This document shows positions 34,001 to 44,420 of a DNA stretch of 64,000 nucleotides, piece by piece. Where the stretch lies: the NCBI RefSeq assembly GCF_023091745.1, contig NC_068935.1, positions 59,358,724 through 59,422,723 on the forward strand, read 5' to 3'. This DNA comes from Budorcas taxicolor (taxonomy: Eukaryota > Chordata > Mammalia > Artiodactyla > Bovidae). Made by a program: the position numbers and the translations under genes. The first letter of the stretch is position 1. Every line of letters begins with the position of its first letter. A model generated the notes under the pieces. The model was given only the letters and a program-made list of their open reading frames with translations. It ran no database searches and was not told where the DNA came from.

Positions 34001-37000
34001 GACTCTGGGGTCCCAGAAACCTAAGAATGTACTCACAGCTAGAGAAAGACAGAGGGCAAGAGTGAGAGTCCATTGGAAATTTGAGCATGTGGAGTGAGCA
34101 TCCAGCCTCAATGGTCATCCTGGAAGGGAGAAAGGAGCCTCATTAGGCTGGCCCTGAACACTTAGGTATCTACCCAGCTTGGGCCTGGGGACCACCGCCA
34201 ATGAGTGGCAATGGTGGGATTTGAGACAAAGAGCTCAAAGGAGAGACAAAAAGAGTGGAAGAACAGCTTGGATGTATATGGCTACTCTGGCCTCCATCAT
34301 CAGAGAAATGTATGGACCAGCTTAGATGGGCTTGTGTTTCTTGCCCATCCCAGCTTCAAGGACCTGCCAACACTCTCCCATTCTTTACCACCTCCTCGGC
34401 CCCATATCACCCAGATATCAGTCCCAGCTATGCCACAAACTCGGGCTGTGGCCTTAAGCAATATCTTCTTATTCTGAGGCCTTAGTATGTATGTCTATAC
34501 ACCAAGGGATTGAGCTCATGGTCTGGGAAAGCTGGAGGGGACCTTAGAAGTATCATTCAGGATGAAACCTCAGTCCATGTTTCTTTGGCAAAAATTCTCA
34601 GAAGGGGAAGAAGAGTCGCAGGAGGCAAGACTCCAGAAGCTTGACATACCTGATGGTGTACAACACCTTGCCATCCTTGTGGATGCGGACCATCTGGTTG
34701 GGCATGGTGATTGAGTGCTCATGGGTCCTCTTAGAATTCCTAAAAAAGGTGTCTGGGACCCACAGCAGGCTCACCAAGTTGCCACTCAGAACAAAGCTCT
34801 CAAAGCTGCCATTGAAACGAAGGCGTTCGTCATACCAAGTCTGGCAGAAGGTGATGTCAATGGTGTATTCCTGGTGGCAAGGATAGAAAAGCACACATTT
34901 GGGGCTGTGCAGACAAAGAACATTCCTGTGCCATCTTGTGATGGACCTATCTAGTAGACAGGAGCCCACTTAGGTTTGCACAGAGGAAAACAGCATGGGT
35001 TTAGGTGAAGGACATTCTCTATTTCCATGTATTCCAGAAAGGAAAAAAAAAATCCCAAATGAATAGCAATCTGGGAAGACACATTTAACCCAGAAACAGA
35101 CAGACAATGGTGGCTTAATTGTAAAGGCTGGGCTCATCACGTCGATACTCCCCTGTAGGACTATGATGCTACTCCAGTCAGGCTAACACCATCTGGGCTC
35201 CCACATTTCCATAGCAAATCAAAGATGTCAGGTCAAAATCATTCTAAACATTTACAAACATATGCACCTTTGATTGCATACAATGAAGTTGCCCCTTTCA
35301 GCTTTTATTTGGGGAGCACAGATGTTAAGTAACCCACAAGTATTTGGTCTCTAGATATGGTCTATCACATAAATTGTTAAATATCAAAAAGAAGGTTTAA
35401 GAGAAAGAAGTATGAGAAGCTAGAGATCTGCACCACTGGTATTGAAAGGAGAAAAAAAAAAAAAAAAACAGACTCTAACAGAACTGCAGGCAGCTTGAAC
35501 AGCAAGTAGCAGAACAAGGCCAAGGTACAACTTTTAGGGCTAGTTCAATCTCCTTTACTTTAGAGGTCAGAGAGAAAGGAGTCTGTTCGAAATCAAACCA
35601 ATAGTTAATGGGAACATACTGGCTCTGAAGCTCAGAGCATCAGTGCCATGGCCCTGCCCTGGGACTACCTCCGCCTGCCTTACTCTCCAGGGCTTACTCC
35701 ACTTGTTCCAAGAATCCCTTTGGGGGTCAAGGTCCAGTTTTCCTCTGCAGGACCCCTAAGCCTTTCCTGTGAGCTTTCCTGCATCAAATAATGAACACCA
35801 CCAACCAGAAACCCACAATGAGGAGGCCTGTAGAGCCCTCGAGGTTGGGGAGCACGGGTCAAGACCATCTCTGCTTGCCTTTGCTGCTCAAGACACAAGG
35901 TGGTGAGAGCCACTGCCCAATTACAGGGAGCCAGCCTCCCAAGACTGAGAATGTTCCCAGGAGGAGTACGGAGAATCACACAAGAAAAAGCCTGACTACC
36001 ATTCACATGCAGAGCCCCCAGCCCTGCCCTGCCAAGCCACACCAGCCCTCATGAGTGGCCTTCAGGGTGGCTCTGCTCTCCTGCATGGCTGGCAGCTCCA
36101 AATCGGCCTACAGAGCTGCTGAGTAAGCAGAGGAAGCATCCCCACTACGTGGCACACTTGCTCCTGTGCTACACTCCCGGGTTTCAAATAAGCATTTCAT
36201 TCCCATTTAACCGGATTCCAACTGTAAGTTCAGGACACACCGACTGATAACTAACGGTTCAATTTTCCCCAGTCTGACAAGGGGGCTTGTTTTCTCTCCC
36301 TGAGGACAAATCCTGTGCTCTCCACAACCTCTAATTTATGACTGAAGGGTATTGGAACTCCTCCTCACCAAGCACCACACTCTACAGTATCACCAGAGAA
36401 AAACAGGCTATGTACAAGGACTGGGACCTTCCACAGCTTTAAAGAACTATGGGGAACTATGCAGATGGCCAGACTTCTCTGGGAAATTTAATACCACATG
36501 AGTGTTCGGAATCTTCTAAAGGCACTTGGCCCAGGCTAAAGCAACATGTTACCAGCCAAAGAAAATCAAGTTGCTGGCTCCTCTTTGGACCAGTTCTGTG
36601 CTACACGCCAGGTTCGGTGAGGGCTGGGTCATTAAACTGTATCCCTCAGGCTTGTCAGGTAGCAGTCCTCCCCGTGAAATCAGTGCTGCCAACAAGAGCA
36701 GGCACACAGCAAAGGCTCTTGCAGATGTTAGAAACAGATTTCCCCAAATTACATCTTACACACATAACAAGGAGGTGGTAGCCAGATTTTCTACTACTCT
36801 TCAGGCCACTTTTGCCATGCTCCCACCAATTATCTGAAAGGTGCCTTTCTTATTAATTAATTAGCCTCCAATTAAAATAAATAAATTTAAATTAAAAAAA
36901 GAGTAAATGGTGGCTATGATGGTGGGACCAGAGGCCCTCAACCTCTGGCTCAAAACCCAGTATTTCTTGGTTTATCAACAATTTTAGTCAAACTAATTGC

Positions 37001-40000
37001 TAAATTCATACTCATTTTAGTGGTAAGCACATTGGTGACAGCAATGAATAAACGTGACATCAAGGGAAGAGGGAAAAAAAGCTTTAAAATGTCAACAGAA
37101 ACTCAAAAAGATCTGACTGCTCTCACATTTCTCTTCTTCCTTTCCCAAAGTTTGTGGCTTCTATCTTGAGCACTCTTTCTCATGCTCTTGTTCACTCTTA
37201 GGGAAGCCACCTGCCACACGTGAGCTGCCCTGTGGGGAGGCCCACGTGGCAAGGACTGTGGAAAGCCTAGAGACAGTAGCCAGAGAAATAAGCCCTGCCA
37301 ACAACTACATGAAAACTTAGAAGGGGACCCTCCTTATTCAAGTCTTCAGATGACACCCCAGTCCCAACTGACACCTTAACTGCAGCCTTGGGAGACCCTG
37401 AAACAGAGAACCCAGCTAAATCATGCCTGGATTCCTAACCCACAGGAGCTGTGACCTAATGATTATTTGTCATTTTAACCCCTATGCTTTGGGGTTAATT
37501 TTTGCATGAGTGAGTGAGTAAAGTCGCTCAGTTGTGTCTGACTCTTTGCGACCCCATGGACTACAGCCTACCACGCTCCTCCATCCGTGGGATTCTCCAG
37601 GCAAGAGTATTGGAGTGGGTTGCCATTTCCTTCTCCAGAGGTTCTTCCCGACCCAGGGATCGAACCCAGGTCTCCTGTATTGCAGGCAGACGCTTTACCT
37701 TCTGAGCCTCCAGGGAAGTCCTAATTTTTGCATAGCCGATACATAAGTACACTGTGCCCCAAGAATAAGGCAGTCAAACAAAGCATCACAGTGGGGAACC
37801 CCACTCTTGCATTCAACCTATATAAACACCTTGAGCTTCCATGAATGTTTACTTACCTTTGAGTGTGTATCTGCAGGTACTATCTCAGAGCCTAGATGCT
37901 TAGCTCACCCAGTCACATGGTGCTTGTTGGGTACCAAGGTGTGTGCTAAAACTGTGTCTGCCCTGGGCTAGGCCGAGCCTAGGCAGTGATGGGGTTGGTT
38001 ACTCCAGTCTTCCTCATTATCAGGCTCCACAGATGAAAATGACATTTGAAGAACATCTTTTATAATTCATTTGCTCAGCTAACATATACTGGGTCCTTGA
38101 CGTCAAGGAACCCATAGTTGAGAGAGCAAGGCAGATACAGAGTACATAATTACAATACAATGAGGTAGAGAAGTTCAGGTAAACAACTGTGATATACGCT
38201 AAAAGGTCTGAGAGTCAGAGAAAGGAGTGTGGTGTGAGTAAAAAAGGGAGCAACTAATAGTTGTAGAAGGCAGGGAAGATGCCGTGAAAGAGATGTCATT
38301 AGAGTTAAATCTGGAAGGATAAGGTGAAAAATTGGAAAAATGCCATCCCAAAGTGGAAATCACTTGAACAAAGGCTCAGAAGCACAAGATAGCCTGGGAA
38401 AACCATACGCTAGTGTGACTAGTGTACATGATCTCTAAAGGAGTGAAAAAATAAATAAATAAAACTAGAGCCCTGAGTTGGCTGCAGACATGGAGAGCCT
38501 TGGCTGCTAGAGTGTGGGGTTGAATTTCATGCTTTAAGCAGGGCTGGGACTACAGGAGGCATGTCACGCAGGAGGCTGGGTTAGTAGGTTGCCTGGGGCA
38601 GGCAGAAACCTTGCATTTTGTATATATCAAGTAGGAGCTCATGGAGGCTACCTGGGGAGTACAAAAGGAGATAAGAAACTAGGGAAGAATTCCTAGAGCA
38701 ACAGTTGGTAACTACAAGAGTAAGTCCATAAAAATCATTATCAGAAGAAAAGAGCCATTCCACTGTGTTGTTTAAAGTTGCTTTATTATTTTTATTTTGT
38801 ATGAAATAATGAAAGATACAGTCAGGATTCCGAAGGTCCTTTTCAGGCAGCAAGGGACTTACTACTTTCAGTCTCCTTCTCAAGTCCTTGTCATTTAAAT
38901 CCCCCCCTCCAAAAAAAAAAACTCTTTTGTTACAGACACAGAAAAACCAAGTACTTGAAAAGCCTCATGGGTCAGCTCACTAGGCTAGAAGATACTATAA
39001 ATCAAAGCTCAGTACTCACCATGTCCATGATAGAGAGAGGCCCAAGGGTGTTGACAGACAGTTCGACGGTGACCACAGTGGGTCTCTCTGTAAAGTAAGC
39101 AGAAGTGGCAGAGGTAAGTGTCAAACAGAAGTGTGGGGCAAGGGAGGGTGTGGTCAGCGGCAAATGAAGAGGGTAAGGATTGGACTACATGATTTCAAGA
39201 TCTGATACCATTTCTTTCTTTCTTTTCTCATGAAAAGGCCCAATTTATAGGCTGTGAAGAGTTGGACATATCTCAAAGGTCAATCATCTAGTCCAGTCAT
39301 CTCATTTTATAGTTGGAAAAACTGAGGGTGAGAGAAGAGAAAAGTCTAGACCAAAGTCAATGGCATTGCTGAGACCAGCACTGACATCTCTTATGTGATA
39401 CGTCAGCAACAGCTGTTCCTGCCCACATGCAGGGCACCACCACCTACACCCCAGGCCCATTCTCCACACTTAGGCCCTCAACCCTCCTACCCTCTGGGGC
39501 CTGGGAGATTTAAGTCCTGCTACTCACCTCCAATGCCAGGGCGCAGTTTGTAGTCATAGTTATGGAAGATGCCATCCAGGATTTCCGTGGCTGTTGGCAT
39601 TTTGCCAAGTTTCTTATGGGTACCAACAGCAGTGGGCTTTATTTCTTCAGAGGAGAGGTCCTTTTCAGGAGGCTGGGGCTTTGGGCCATAGACCTTATCA
39701 GCACTGGCAGAGGATCCCTCCTCTGATTCAACTTGAGGTCCTTCAATGCTAGAACATAAAAACAAACAAGTGAACCTCTGTCCTCCACTCTGAGGGGGCC
39801 CAGCTGGTGCCTCCTGGGACAGAGTGAATAAGTCGGCAACCCACAGCATAGTTAGAGTACCTGGTAACAGTAAATCAAGAGCCAGATTATTCTTGTTAAT
39901 TTCTTCTAAAACTTGTGCTCTCCATTGGAACTTCCCATGCTATCCATCTTTAATGGTCATTCTTTATTTAACAAAAATCAATAACAAAAGCACGTTCAAG

Positions 40001-43000
40001 ATTTTAAAATAGTATTTCAAGGTAAAAGCAAGAGCACGTGGGTGTATGAGCTCTAGCCAATCAGCTGCAGTTACTAGTCTTGGTCTCCAGTCTGCCTGAC
40101 CAGTGCCACCTGGGAGCAAATGGGCAGGCAAAGGGCCAGGGTTGTGAGAAATGCTCGCCAGAGCACTCTCTCCCAGAGAGGGTCAGAACACTGCATGTCT
40201 TTGCTTTAGTGATACTCTACTACATTGAAGCTGGGGGCCAGGGCTGGGAGAAGCTCTGAGAACTAAGAGAAAACAAAGACTATTATTTAGGAAATAGATG
40301 GTCAACAGGAATCCAACCTGAGTGCCACAGCCAATATATTACACACAGAATTAAACTTAAAAATTTAAAAAACTTAAAAAAGCCACCTGCAAATGTATAA
40401 AACACAGGAGATACGGTGTTAGAAATCAGAGTCATGCTTCCTTTGCTGGGAGGCAGTGAGGGAGGGGGCACCAGGCAGCTTGAGGTTCTGGTCATATTCC
40501 AGTCCCTGATGTGGGTGTTTTGATATCAGTGTGAATCATTTTTGGACAACTCGTCAGCCGTGCACTTATGGTTTGAGCACTTTTCTGCATATATGTTCTA
40601 ATTTTTTAAAAAAGCATTTTGAAAAATTAAAATGCTAATAAAAATCTGCAAATATATGGACCTTATATGAAGCCTGATTTTAAAGGGCAAACCATAAAAA
40701 ACAAAACAAACCAAACACAACACAACAAAACAAAAAAAAATTATGACACATTAAGGGAGATTTGAATATTGACTGGTTAGTTTCTTCAGGGTGAAAACAT
40801 TCTAAACATTTTTAGTGTAATAGTGGTATTTTATTCTGTTTCTGAAGTCCTTACAATTAGAAATACATACTAAAATAATTACATATGAAATGATACGATG
40901 TCTGAGATTTGCTTTAAAAGAATTTAAGCTGGAAATAGAGAGTGGGTGGGATGCATAGAAAATAAGACTGCCTATGAGCTGATCATTAACAAGGCTGGTG
41001 ATGGGTACATGGAGATTCACTCTACTGTTCCCTGTACTTTTCTATGTCTTTGGAAAAATTTATAATTAAAAGCTTTTTCAAAAGCCATCATCAAATTAAT
41101 CTGTGATGTTGGAAGGCAGGAGAGTGTTTTTCTTTGGGGAAGAGGGTGTACTTGGAGGGGCCAGAGTGGTGAAGCTGGTGGAGGTGGGGGAGGGGACAGG
41201 CAACTTTCTGTTTCCTGGTCTAGGTGCTGGTTAAATGGGCATGTTTCCTTTGTGAAAATCCACTCCTGATTTCTACACTCTTATATCTCGGAAACACAAA
41301 ATTATTTTATAGTTTACAAAATCAATTAGACAGCTTGCTCCCTCAAAGAAGGGGTTAACAGGGCAGGAGATGTGGGTATGGCCTCTGTACTGCAGACCAA
41401 GGGAAGGCCAACTTGAACAGCACAATGCATGCTCCTGCAGTATTTCAAACTCTTGGAATTGCTTAAGTGGTGTCCAGATGTGCCAAGTTGGTGCCATTTC
41501 TCATGTCTGAGGTGGCTATTTCCCACTGTGGGCAAGGGAAGAACTGGGCTTGGGGAAAGCAATTTTCATTTCTAATCACATATCCAGAGATGCCCTCTTT
41601 CCCTGAGGCTCTTCCCTCTGTCCTCTGAATAGATCATGCCAGCCTCTGTGGGGCAGGGGAGGAGGGGCGGGGGGATGGAGAACTAGGGGGCTGCAAAATG
41701 TGTGACTTGACTGGGAGCGTGGCATGATCAGGACTGTTAGCCAGAGCCTGCCATGACCCCTCCCAGAAGTCCACAGCCAACCAGAAGAACCCCTGAGTTT
41801 CGAGAGGCAAACAAACAAACAAGCAAAGGCCCAAAGACCACCACAGTCTCTCTGGTCCCAGACTATGTCTGCCATGAAAATGAGATCAGAGGGTCTTGAG
41901 GCTGCTGTCATCTGACAAATTGATTTTGCCAGTAACAAATTTCAAACAAATCAAAAAGCCCCGTCATCCTGGGATCTTGGAGTTGCTAACAATGAATACA
42001 CCTTTCCTCAGCTAGCCATTAAGCCAACTTTCATGGCTAGAAATAATAAAAACATGAAAAACACTCATGCATAGGACTAGGGGGGTCTTCCCATGGGGCT
42101 TTTCAGGCAACCACATCCCTCTTGATGCAATGGTCCAAGATGGAGCTGAATTTCTGCAACCCCTCCCTCACAGAGGATGCTCAGGCAGCTGGCTGGGGAA
42201 AGGAAAGAGAATATGAGAAGGGCCACTGGACTGCTTTTTTTCCCCCCATATGAGTCCTCTTTTTCACTTTACAGATGGAGAAACTGAGGCCCAGATGGAG
42301 GTAGGAGGTGTGCCCAGTGTCATACAAGTGGTTTCAAGCTGAGCCTGGACCCGAGCTAGGTGGTTCAAGACAGCCCGTGCCAGCACACCCCACTGCCACC
42401 TCCCTAGCTCTTTAATGACGTCACAGGTTACCATGTGGACAGTGCCTGAACTGACAGTGTGAGTTTCTGCAGTCCTTCCCCCTAGGCTGGAAGGGTAGTT
42501 CTCATCACAATAGCCCCTCTTCCTTGTTGGTTTTCTCTCTGCTCCCCTCCCCCCTTCTGCACCCCTATATCCCTCTTTTGCCCCAGTCACCATGTCATCT
42601 CTCCCAACTAGTCCAGTTCACATCTAGAGGGATGTGGATGACTGGAAATTCCTAGCACGCATTCAGAAATATTTACCAAGCCCCCTGATGAAGCCAGCCC
42701 CCCTCCTTGCCAGAGCATCAATGAGCCAGCAACCAGCTACACAGCCCTGCCCCTGATGAGCTGAAGTATTCTGGGGTGGGGAGAGAAGCCATCTCCCCAA
42801 TACCCCTCCCCGAAACGAAAAAGCAAGACAAGTCTAGTGGTGGAGGCTTCTAGAAAGATCAGGAAGCTTAGGAACTTGTGACAGTTGCAGCTGAATGGGA
42901 AACCATCTAAAAAATGTGAAGCAGTCCTCTTTCACTCTCAGAAGCCAGAGATTCAGGGGATAACCTTCCTGGCAAAGTCCCAGGACCCCAGGAAGGTGTG

Positions 43001-43924
43001 AGGGAAGCCGGCTGCTCCAAGGAAAACCTGCTATTGATCTTTGGAAGAGTGGGAGGGGTTGAAATGCAGGATCCCAAACCACAGGCCTCCGAGATGGCCA
43101 TTCTTGACCCCTGGCTCCAGTCAGCCAAGGGCGTCTGGGGGCATTAGGGAGGAAGAGGGAATCTGGCGGTAGAGGGGGATGGGGTGGACAGCTGGGGTGG
43201 GAACTCTTGGACTAAACCAAGGCTCTTGCCTGGGACTGGCACCAAAAGGAGCGGCGGGAAGGGAAGCAAATAAAGTCAGAGTCGTCTGGCACGGTGCCTG
43301 GTACTCACTAGGCGCTCAGAAAAGAGAAAAAACAATTTTTTTTTTTTCGAACGAGAGAACACACTAGCCAACAACACTCAAACATTTTAAGCGCAGTTTT
43401 TTCCCCCTGCCCGCACACCTCTCTGGGCGCCACGTTCCCAAAGTCCCCCCAGTTCCCAGAGGCGCGAACCTGACCAGGCCGGTCACCTCTTCCCAGGGAA
43501 TGCTGGGGTGGGGGTGGGGGTGGGGCGGGTAGGACGCGATCGGTCCCAGGCCGCTGCAGTGGTTTGGAAAGGGGGGTCCCCAGGGGGTAAAGGGAGGGGG
43601 CACGGGAGCGGCCAGGTGACAGGCGTCCCGTCTTCCTTCCTGGGCGCCCCTTCAGGGGCCCGGGGCTCCCATCCTAGGGGAAGCGGGGCGAAGGCCGGCT
43701 GCGTGCGTCGAGCGGACGTGGGACCAGGGTAGATCCTGCGAGGGCCTGGGGCAGGCGGGGAGTGGGGCTCGAGGGACACGGGGTGCAGGAGTTCTCAGAA
43801 GCCGGCCTCACTCCCGGGGAGAGGGAGCGGGGCCTGGGCGGGGACTCCTGGGTCCAGGGCTGGAGACTCACCACGGAAAGATTACCAGCGTGCCCAAGAG
43901 GATCAGGAGAACTTTAGTCGACAT
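27719..43924 (-). CDS. GABRE: GABRE, GABA-A receptor epsilon subunit, complete 9-exon coding region
   Basis: Subunit of the pentameric, plasma-membrane GABA-gated chloride channel (Cys-loop family). The coding sequence joins 43872-43924, 39528-39748, 39020-39087, 34650-34870, 34037-34119, 32551-32688, 28674-28826, 28357-28556 and 27719-28066 (all minus). Every intron has GT...AG ends and phases stay in frame, giving 494 residues; human GABRE is about 506. Visible: hydrophobic signal peptide (about 1-18), extracellular ligand-binding region, Cys-loop C195-C209, M1 about 279-301, M2 about 307-327, M3 about 339-364, cytoplasmic loop about 365-473, M4 about 474-494. Exon lengths 68, 221, 83, 138 and 153 match the usual GABA-A receptor gene architecture. 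Identity as epsilon rather than another subunit rests on the N-terminal GPQ...VYGP segment and the NYDYKLRPGIG and SWQQGRL motifs as I remember them from the human protein. No frameshift or premature stop was seen. Confidence 0.96.
28067..28356 (-). other. GABRE: GABRE intron 8
   Basis: 290-nt intron with GT/AG ends. No repeat or RNA gene recognised in it. Confidence 0.9.
28357..28556 (-). CDS. GABRE: GABRE exon 8 (M2-M3)
   Basis: 200-nt exon with acceptor TTTCACAG before 28556 and donor GTATGA after 28357 (a slightly weak donor). Residues 313-379: the pore-lining M2 helix (ITSVLTMTTLGTFS), the M2-M3 loop, M3 (about 339-364) and the start of the cytoplasmic loop. It ends in phase 0 at the LRH motif, where human epsilon also changes exon. 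Confidence 0.95.
28557..28673 (-). other. GABRE: GABRE intron 7
   Basis: Short 117-nt intron between the exons encoding M1 and M2, with canonical GTAAGT donor and CACAG acceptor. Confidence 0.9.
28674..28826 (-). CDS. GABRE: GABRE exon 7 (M1 and start of M2)
   Basis: 153-nt exon with acceptor CTTCCAG before 28826 and donor GTAAGT after 28674. Residues 262-312: pre-M1 region, M1 (about 279-301, NYVPSSVTTMVSWISFWI) and the cytoplasmic M1-M2 turn ESAPARTSLG that begins the pore helix. 153 nt is the usual length for this exon in the family. Confidence 0.96.
30623..30665 (+). repeat. Direct repeat flanking a bare poly(A) run
   Basis: The 15-mer AAGAACAAAGGGGAG occurs at 30623-30637 and again at 30651-30665, separated only by about 13 A residues. 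This is the pattern of a target-site duplication around an insert consisting of nothing but a poly(A) tail; a simple tandem duplication with A-run expansion is the alternative. Confidence 0.7.
31297..31377 (-). ncRNA. MIR224: microRNA precursor mir-224
   Basis: The minus strand at 31347-31370 reads as mature miR-224-5p (seed AAGUCAC, then UAGUGGUUCCG). The flanks fold into the known hairpin: the 5' arm begins GGGCTTTCAAGTCAC and the 3' arm ends TAGTGACTACAAAGCCC, giving an 81-nt precursor as in human. It lies in GABRE intron 6, same strand as the host gene, matching the known genomic position of this microRNA in mammals. Loop differences from human are few. Confidence 0.97.
32328..32412 (-). 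ncRNA. MIR452: microRNA precursor mir-452
   Basis: The minus strand at 32376-32399 reads as mature miR-452-5p (AACUGUUUGCAGAGGAAACU...). The 85-nt hairpin has the 5' arm beginning GCTAAGCACTTACAACTG and the 3' arm ending AAGTAAGTGCTTTGC, so both arms pair. It lies in GABRE intron 6, 139 nt from exon 6 and about 0.95 kb upstream of mir-224 on the host transcript, the known mammalian arrangement. Confidence 0.97.
32551..32688 (-). CDS. GABRE: GABRE exon 6
   Basis: 138-nt exon with acceptor TTACAG before 32688 and donor GTAAGT after 32551. Residues 216-261: FSYPEN... through FDFTGVSN..., the last extracellular strands before the membrane. Three sequons (NFT at 229, NES at 235, NTT at 252) are visible. 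The following intron (intron 6) hosts both microRNA precursors. Confidence 0.96.
32689..34036 (-). other. GABRE: GABRE intron 5 with ancient L2-like repeat
   Basis: 1.35-kb intron. From about 32840 to 33720 the sequence resembles the reverse complement of an ancient mammalian L2-type LINE (pattern like CTTGAGTGCTATTTTAAGC followed by A/G-rich motifs). The identification is from memory of the family and is tentative. Confidence 0.5.
34037..34119 (-). CDS. GABRE: GABRE exon 5 (Cys-loop)
   Basis: 83-nt exon with acceptor TTCCAG before 34119 and donor GTGAGT after 34037. It carries the family-defining Cys-loop: C195, thirteen residues, C209 (C-SLHMLKFPMDSHS-C). The exon begins by completing the Arg codon (R188) left by exon 4 and ends one base into F216. 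Confidence 0.96.
34120..34649 (-). other. GABRE: GABRE intron 4
   Basis: 530-nt intron with GTATGT donor and TTCCAG acceptor. Nothing else recognised. Confidence 0.88.
34650..34870 (-). CDS. GABRE: GABRE exon 4
   Basis: 221-nt exon with acceptor CCACCAG before 34870 and donor GTATGT after 34650. It encodes residues 115-188, including the TWYDERL, WVPDTFF and RNSKRTHEHSITMPNQ segments that line the inter-subunit ligand-binding face in the family. One N-glycosylation sequon, NGS, starts at residue 134. The reading frame is open and matches exon 3 phase 0 and exon 5. Confidence 0.96.
36850..36900 (+). repeat. Severely 5'-truncated ruminant L1 tail
   Basis: TAATTAGCCTCCAATTAAAAT plus an A-rich tail matches, in reverse orientation, the L1 3' terminus also seen at 14518-14560. 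Only about 50 bp of the element is present. Confidence 0.55.
37508..37721 (-). repeat. Bov-tA SINE in GABRE intron 3
   Basis: tRNA-Glu-derived ruminant SINE with the typical GACTCTTTGCGACCCCATGGAC and GGATCGAACCCAGGTCTCC segments. It is flanked by the 12-bp target-site duplication TAATTTTTGCAT at 37496-37507 and 37722-37733, showing insertion by L1/BovB-type machinery. It is the only ruminant-specific SINE recognised within the GABRE transcription unit. Confidence 0.92.
39020..39087 (-). CDS. GABRE: GABRE exon 3
   Basis: 68-nt exon with acceptor TTTACAG before 39087 and donor GTGAGT after 39020. It encodes residues 92-114, the first beta strands of the extracellular domain (PTVVTVELSVNTLGPLSIMD region). 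68 nt is the standard length of this exon in GABA-A receptor subunit genes. It ends in phase 0. Confidence 0.95.
39088..39527 (-). other. GABRE: GABRE intron 2, with MIR fragment
   Basis: 440-nt intron. At about 39285-39400 there is a MIR-like core (TCATTTTATAGTTGGAAAAACTGAGG-type sequence and diverged flanks). No other feature was seen. Confidence 0.8.
39528..39748 (-). CDS. GABRE: GABRE exon 2
   Basis: The acceptor TTCTAG precedes 39748 and the donor GTGAGT follows 39528; 221 nt, residues 18-91 plus one base. The first base completes a Cys codon (C18) with exon 1. The segment is a low-conservation, Glu/Pro/Ser-rich N-terminal extension, then the conserved start of the ligand-binding region (ATEILDGIFHNYDYKLRPGIG region, residues 71-91). 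The extension is about as short as in human; it lacks the long Pro/Glx repeats reported for rodent epsilon. Confidence 0.95.
42255..42350 (+). repeat. MIR SINE fragment in GABRE intron 1
   Basis: MIR core motif ACAGATGGAGAAACTGAGGC followed by GTCATACAAGTGGTTTCAAGC-like sequence, which matches the general MIR layout. Confidence 0.65.
43504..43530 (+). repeat. GGGGTG tandem repeat, G-quadruplex-capable
   Basis: Four to five consecutive runs of four or five G separated by single T or C bases (GGGGTGGGGGTGGGGGTGGGG) within the CpG island, on the template strand of GABRE about 350 bp inside the gene. Confidence 0.75.
43872..43924 (-). CDS. GABRE: GABRE exon 1 coding part (signal peptide)
   Basis: Starts at the ATG read from 43924 to 43922 and encodes residues 1-17 plus two bases of codon 18. 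The peptide MSTKVLLILLGTLVIFP is a typical short signal-peptide core and aligns with the human epsilon start (MLSKVLP...). The donor GTGAGT follows at 43871. It sits inside the CpG island, as expected for the first exon. The extent of the 5' UTR upstream of 43924 is not determinable from sequence alone. Confidence 0.93.
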
Positions 43925-44420
43925 TGCGGCGGGGACCGGCGCGACCACCTGTGCGGAGGTCGCTGCGCGCGGTCTGTCCGCACTGAGCGCGGCGTGTAGG
44001 GTTTTGTCGGGCTCCAACTTTCACTCCTCCCACTCGCCCCGCCCCGCGCCCCCCATCCTGGCTCCTCCCCCTAAGCCCCGATGGAAATGTCCGACGACGT
44101 GTACGCGGCTGCGGCAGAGGGAGGGGTGGCTCCGGCCAGGCGCGGGGAGGAGGAGAGAGACAAGGAAGAAGCCTGGTCGCCAAGGCCCCCCGCCCCCTAC
44201 CGCCACCGCTGCGGAGCTGCCAGACAGCCAGGGGCGGGGGACGTGGGGGAGAAAGGAGGAGGCTAGCCGGCTGTGCGCGGGCCCCAGGCGGGGAAACCGG
44301 CGGGCCGCCGCTGCGGCTGGGAGAAAGACAGCAGGCCGGGCCCGGCAGGGGCAAGATGCGGGTGCTGCGACCCCCGCCCGTGCCAGCCCGCTGGTGCGCC
44401 ATGGGATCGCACTGTAGCTT

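Larger units (their letters stand above)
34871..39019 (-). other. GABRE: GABRE intron 3
   Basis: 4.1-kb intron. It holds a poly(A) run at about 35452-35468, a very short L1 3' terminus at about 36850-36900, one Bov-tA SINE (37508-37721), and faint L2/MIR-like sequence at about 38080-38580. The rest shows no recognised element. Confidence 0.85.
39749..43871 (-). other. GABRE: GABRE intron 1
   Basis: 4.1-kb intron. A MIR core (ACAGATGGAGAAACTGAGGC) lies at about 42255-42350, an A-rich stretch at about 40690-40740, and the last ~480 bp (43390-43871) belong to the CpG island. The rest has no recognised gene or repeat. Confidence 0.85.
43390..44420. promoter_or_regulatory. GABRE: CpG island spanning the GABRE promoter and exon 1
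   Basis: A sharp rise in G+C and CpG content compared with the AT-rich surroundings, covering exon 1 (43872-43924), the start of intron 1 and the upstream region. A GC box (CCCCGCCCC, Sp1-type) lies at about 44037-44045, 110-120 bp upstream of the start codon. No TATA box was seen at a fitting distance. Transcription probably starts between about 43950 and 44030 on the minus strand; this is inference. Confidence 0.85.

Noticed and set aside
33557..34118. Long minus-strand frames of 184 and 148 codons overlapping GABRE exon 5
   Set aside because: Only the first 28 codons of the 148-codon frame are exon 5; the rest reads through the GTGAGT donor into intron 5. The 184-codon frame is out of phase with the gene.
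41576..41938. 120-codon minus-strand frame in GABRE intron 1 as an alternative exon
   Set aside because: No convincing acceptor/donor pair in phase with exon 1 or 2 and no similarity to known epsilon-subunit sequence.
43890..44417. 175-codon plus-strand and 162-codon minus-strand open frames in the CpG island
   Set aside because: Low-complexity Arg/Pro/Gly/Ala translations typical of long chance frames in GC-rich promoters; no family recognised.
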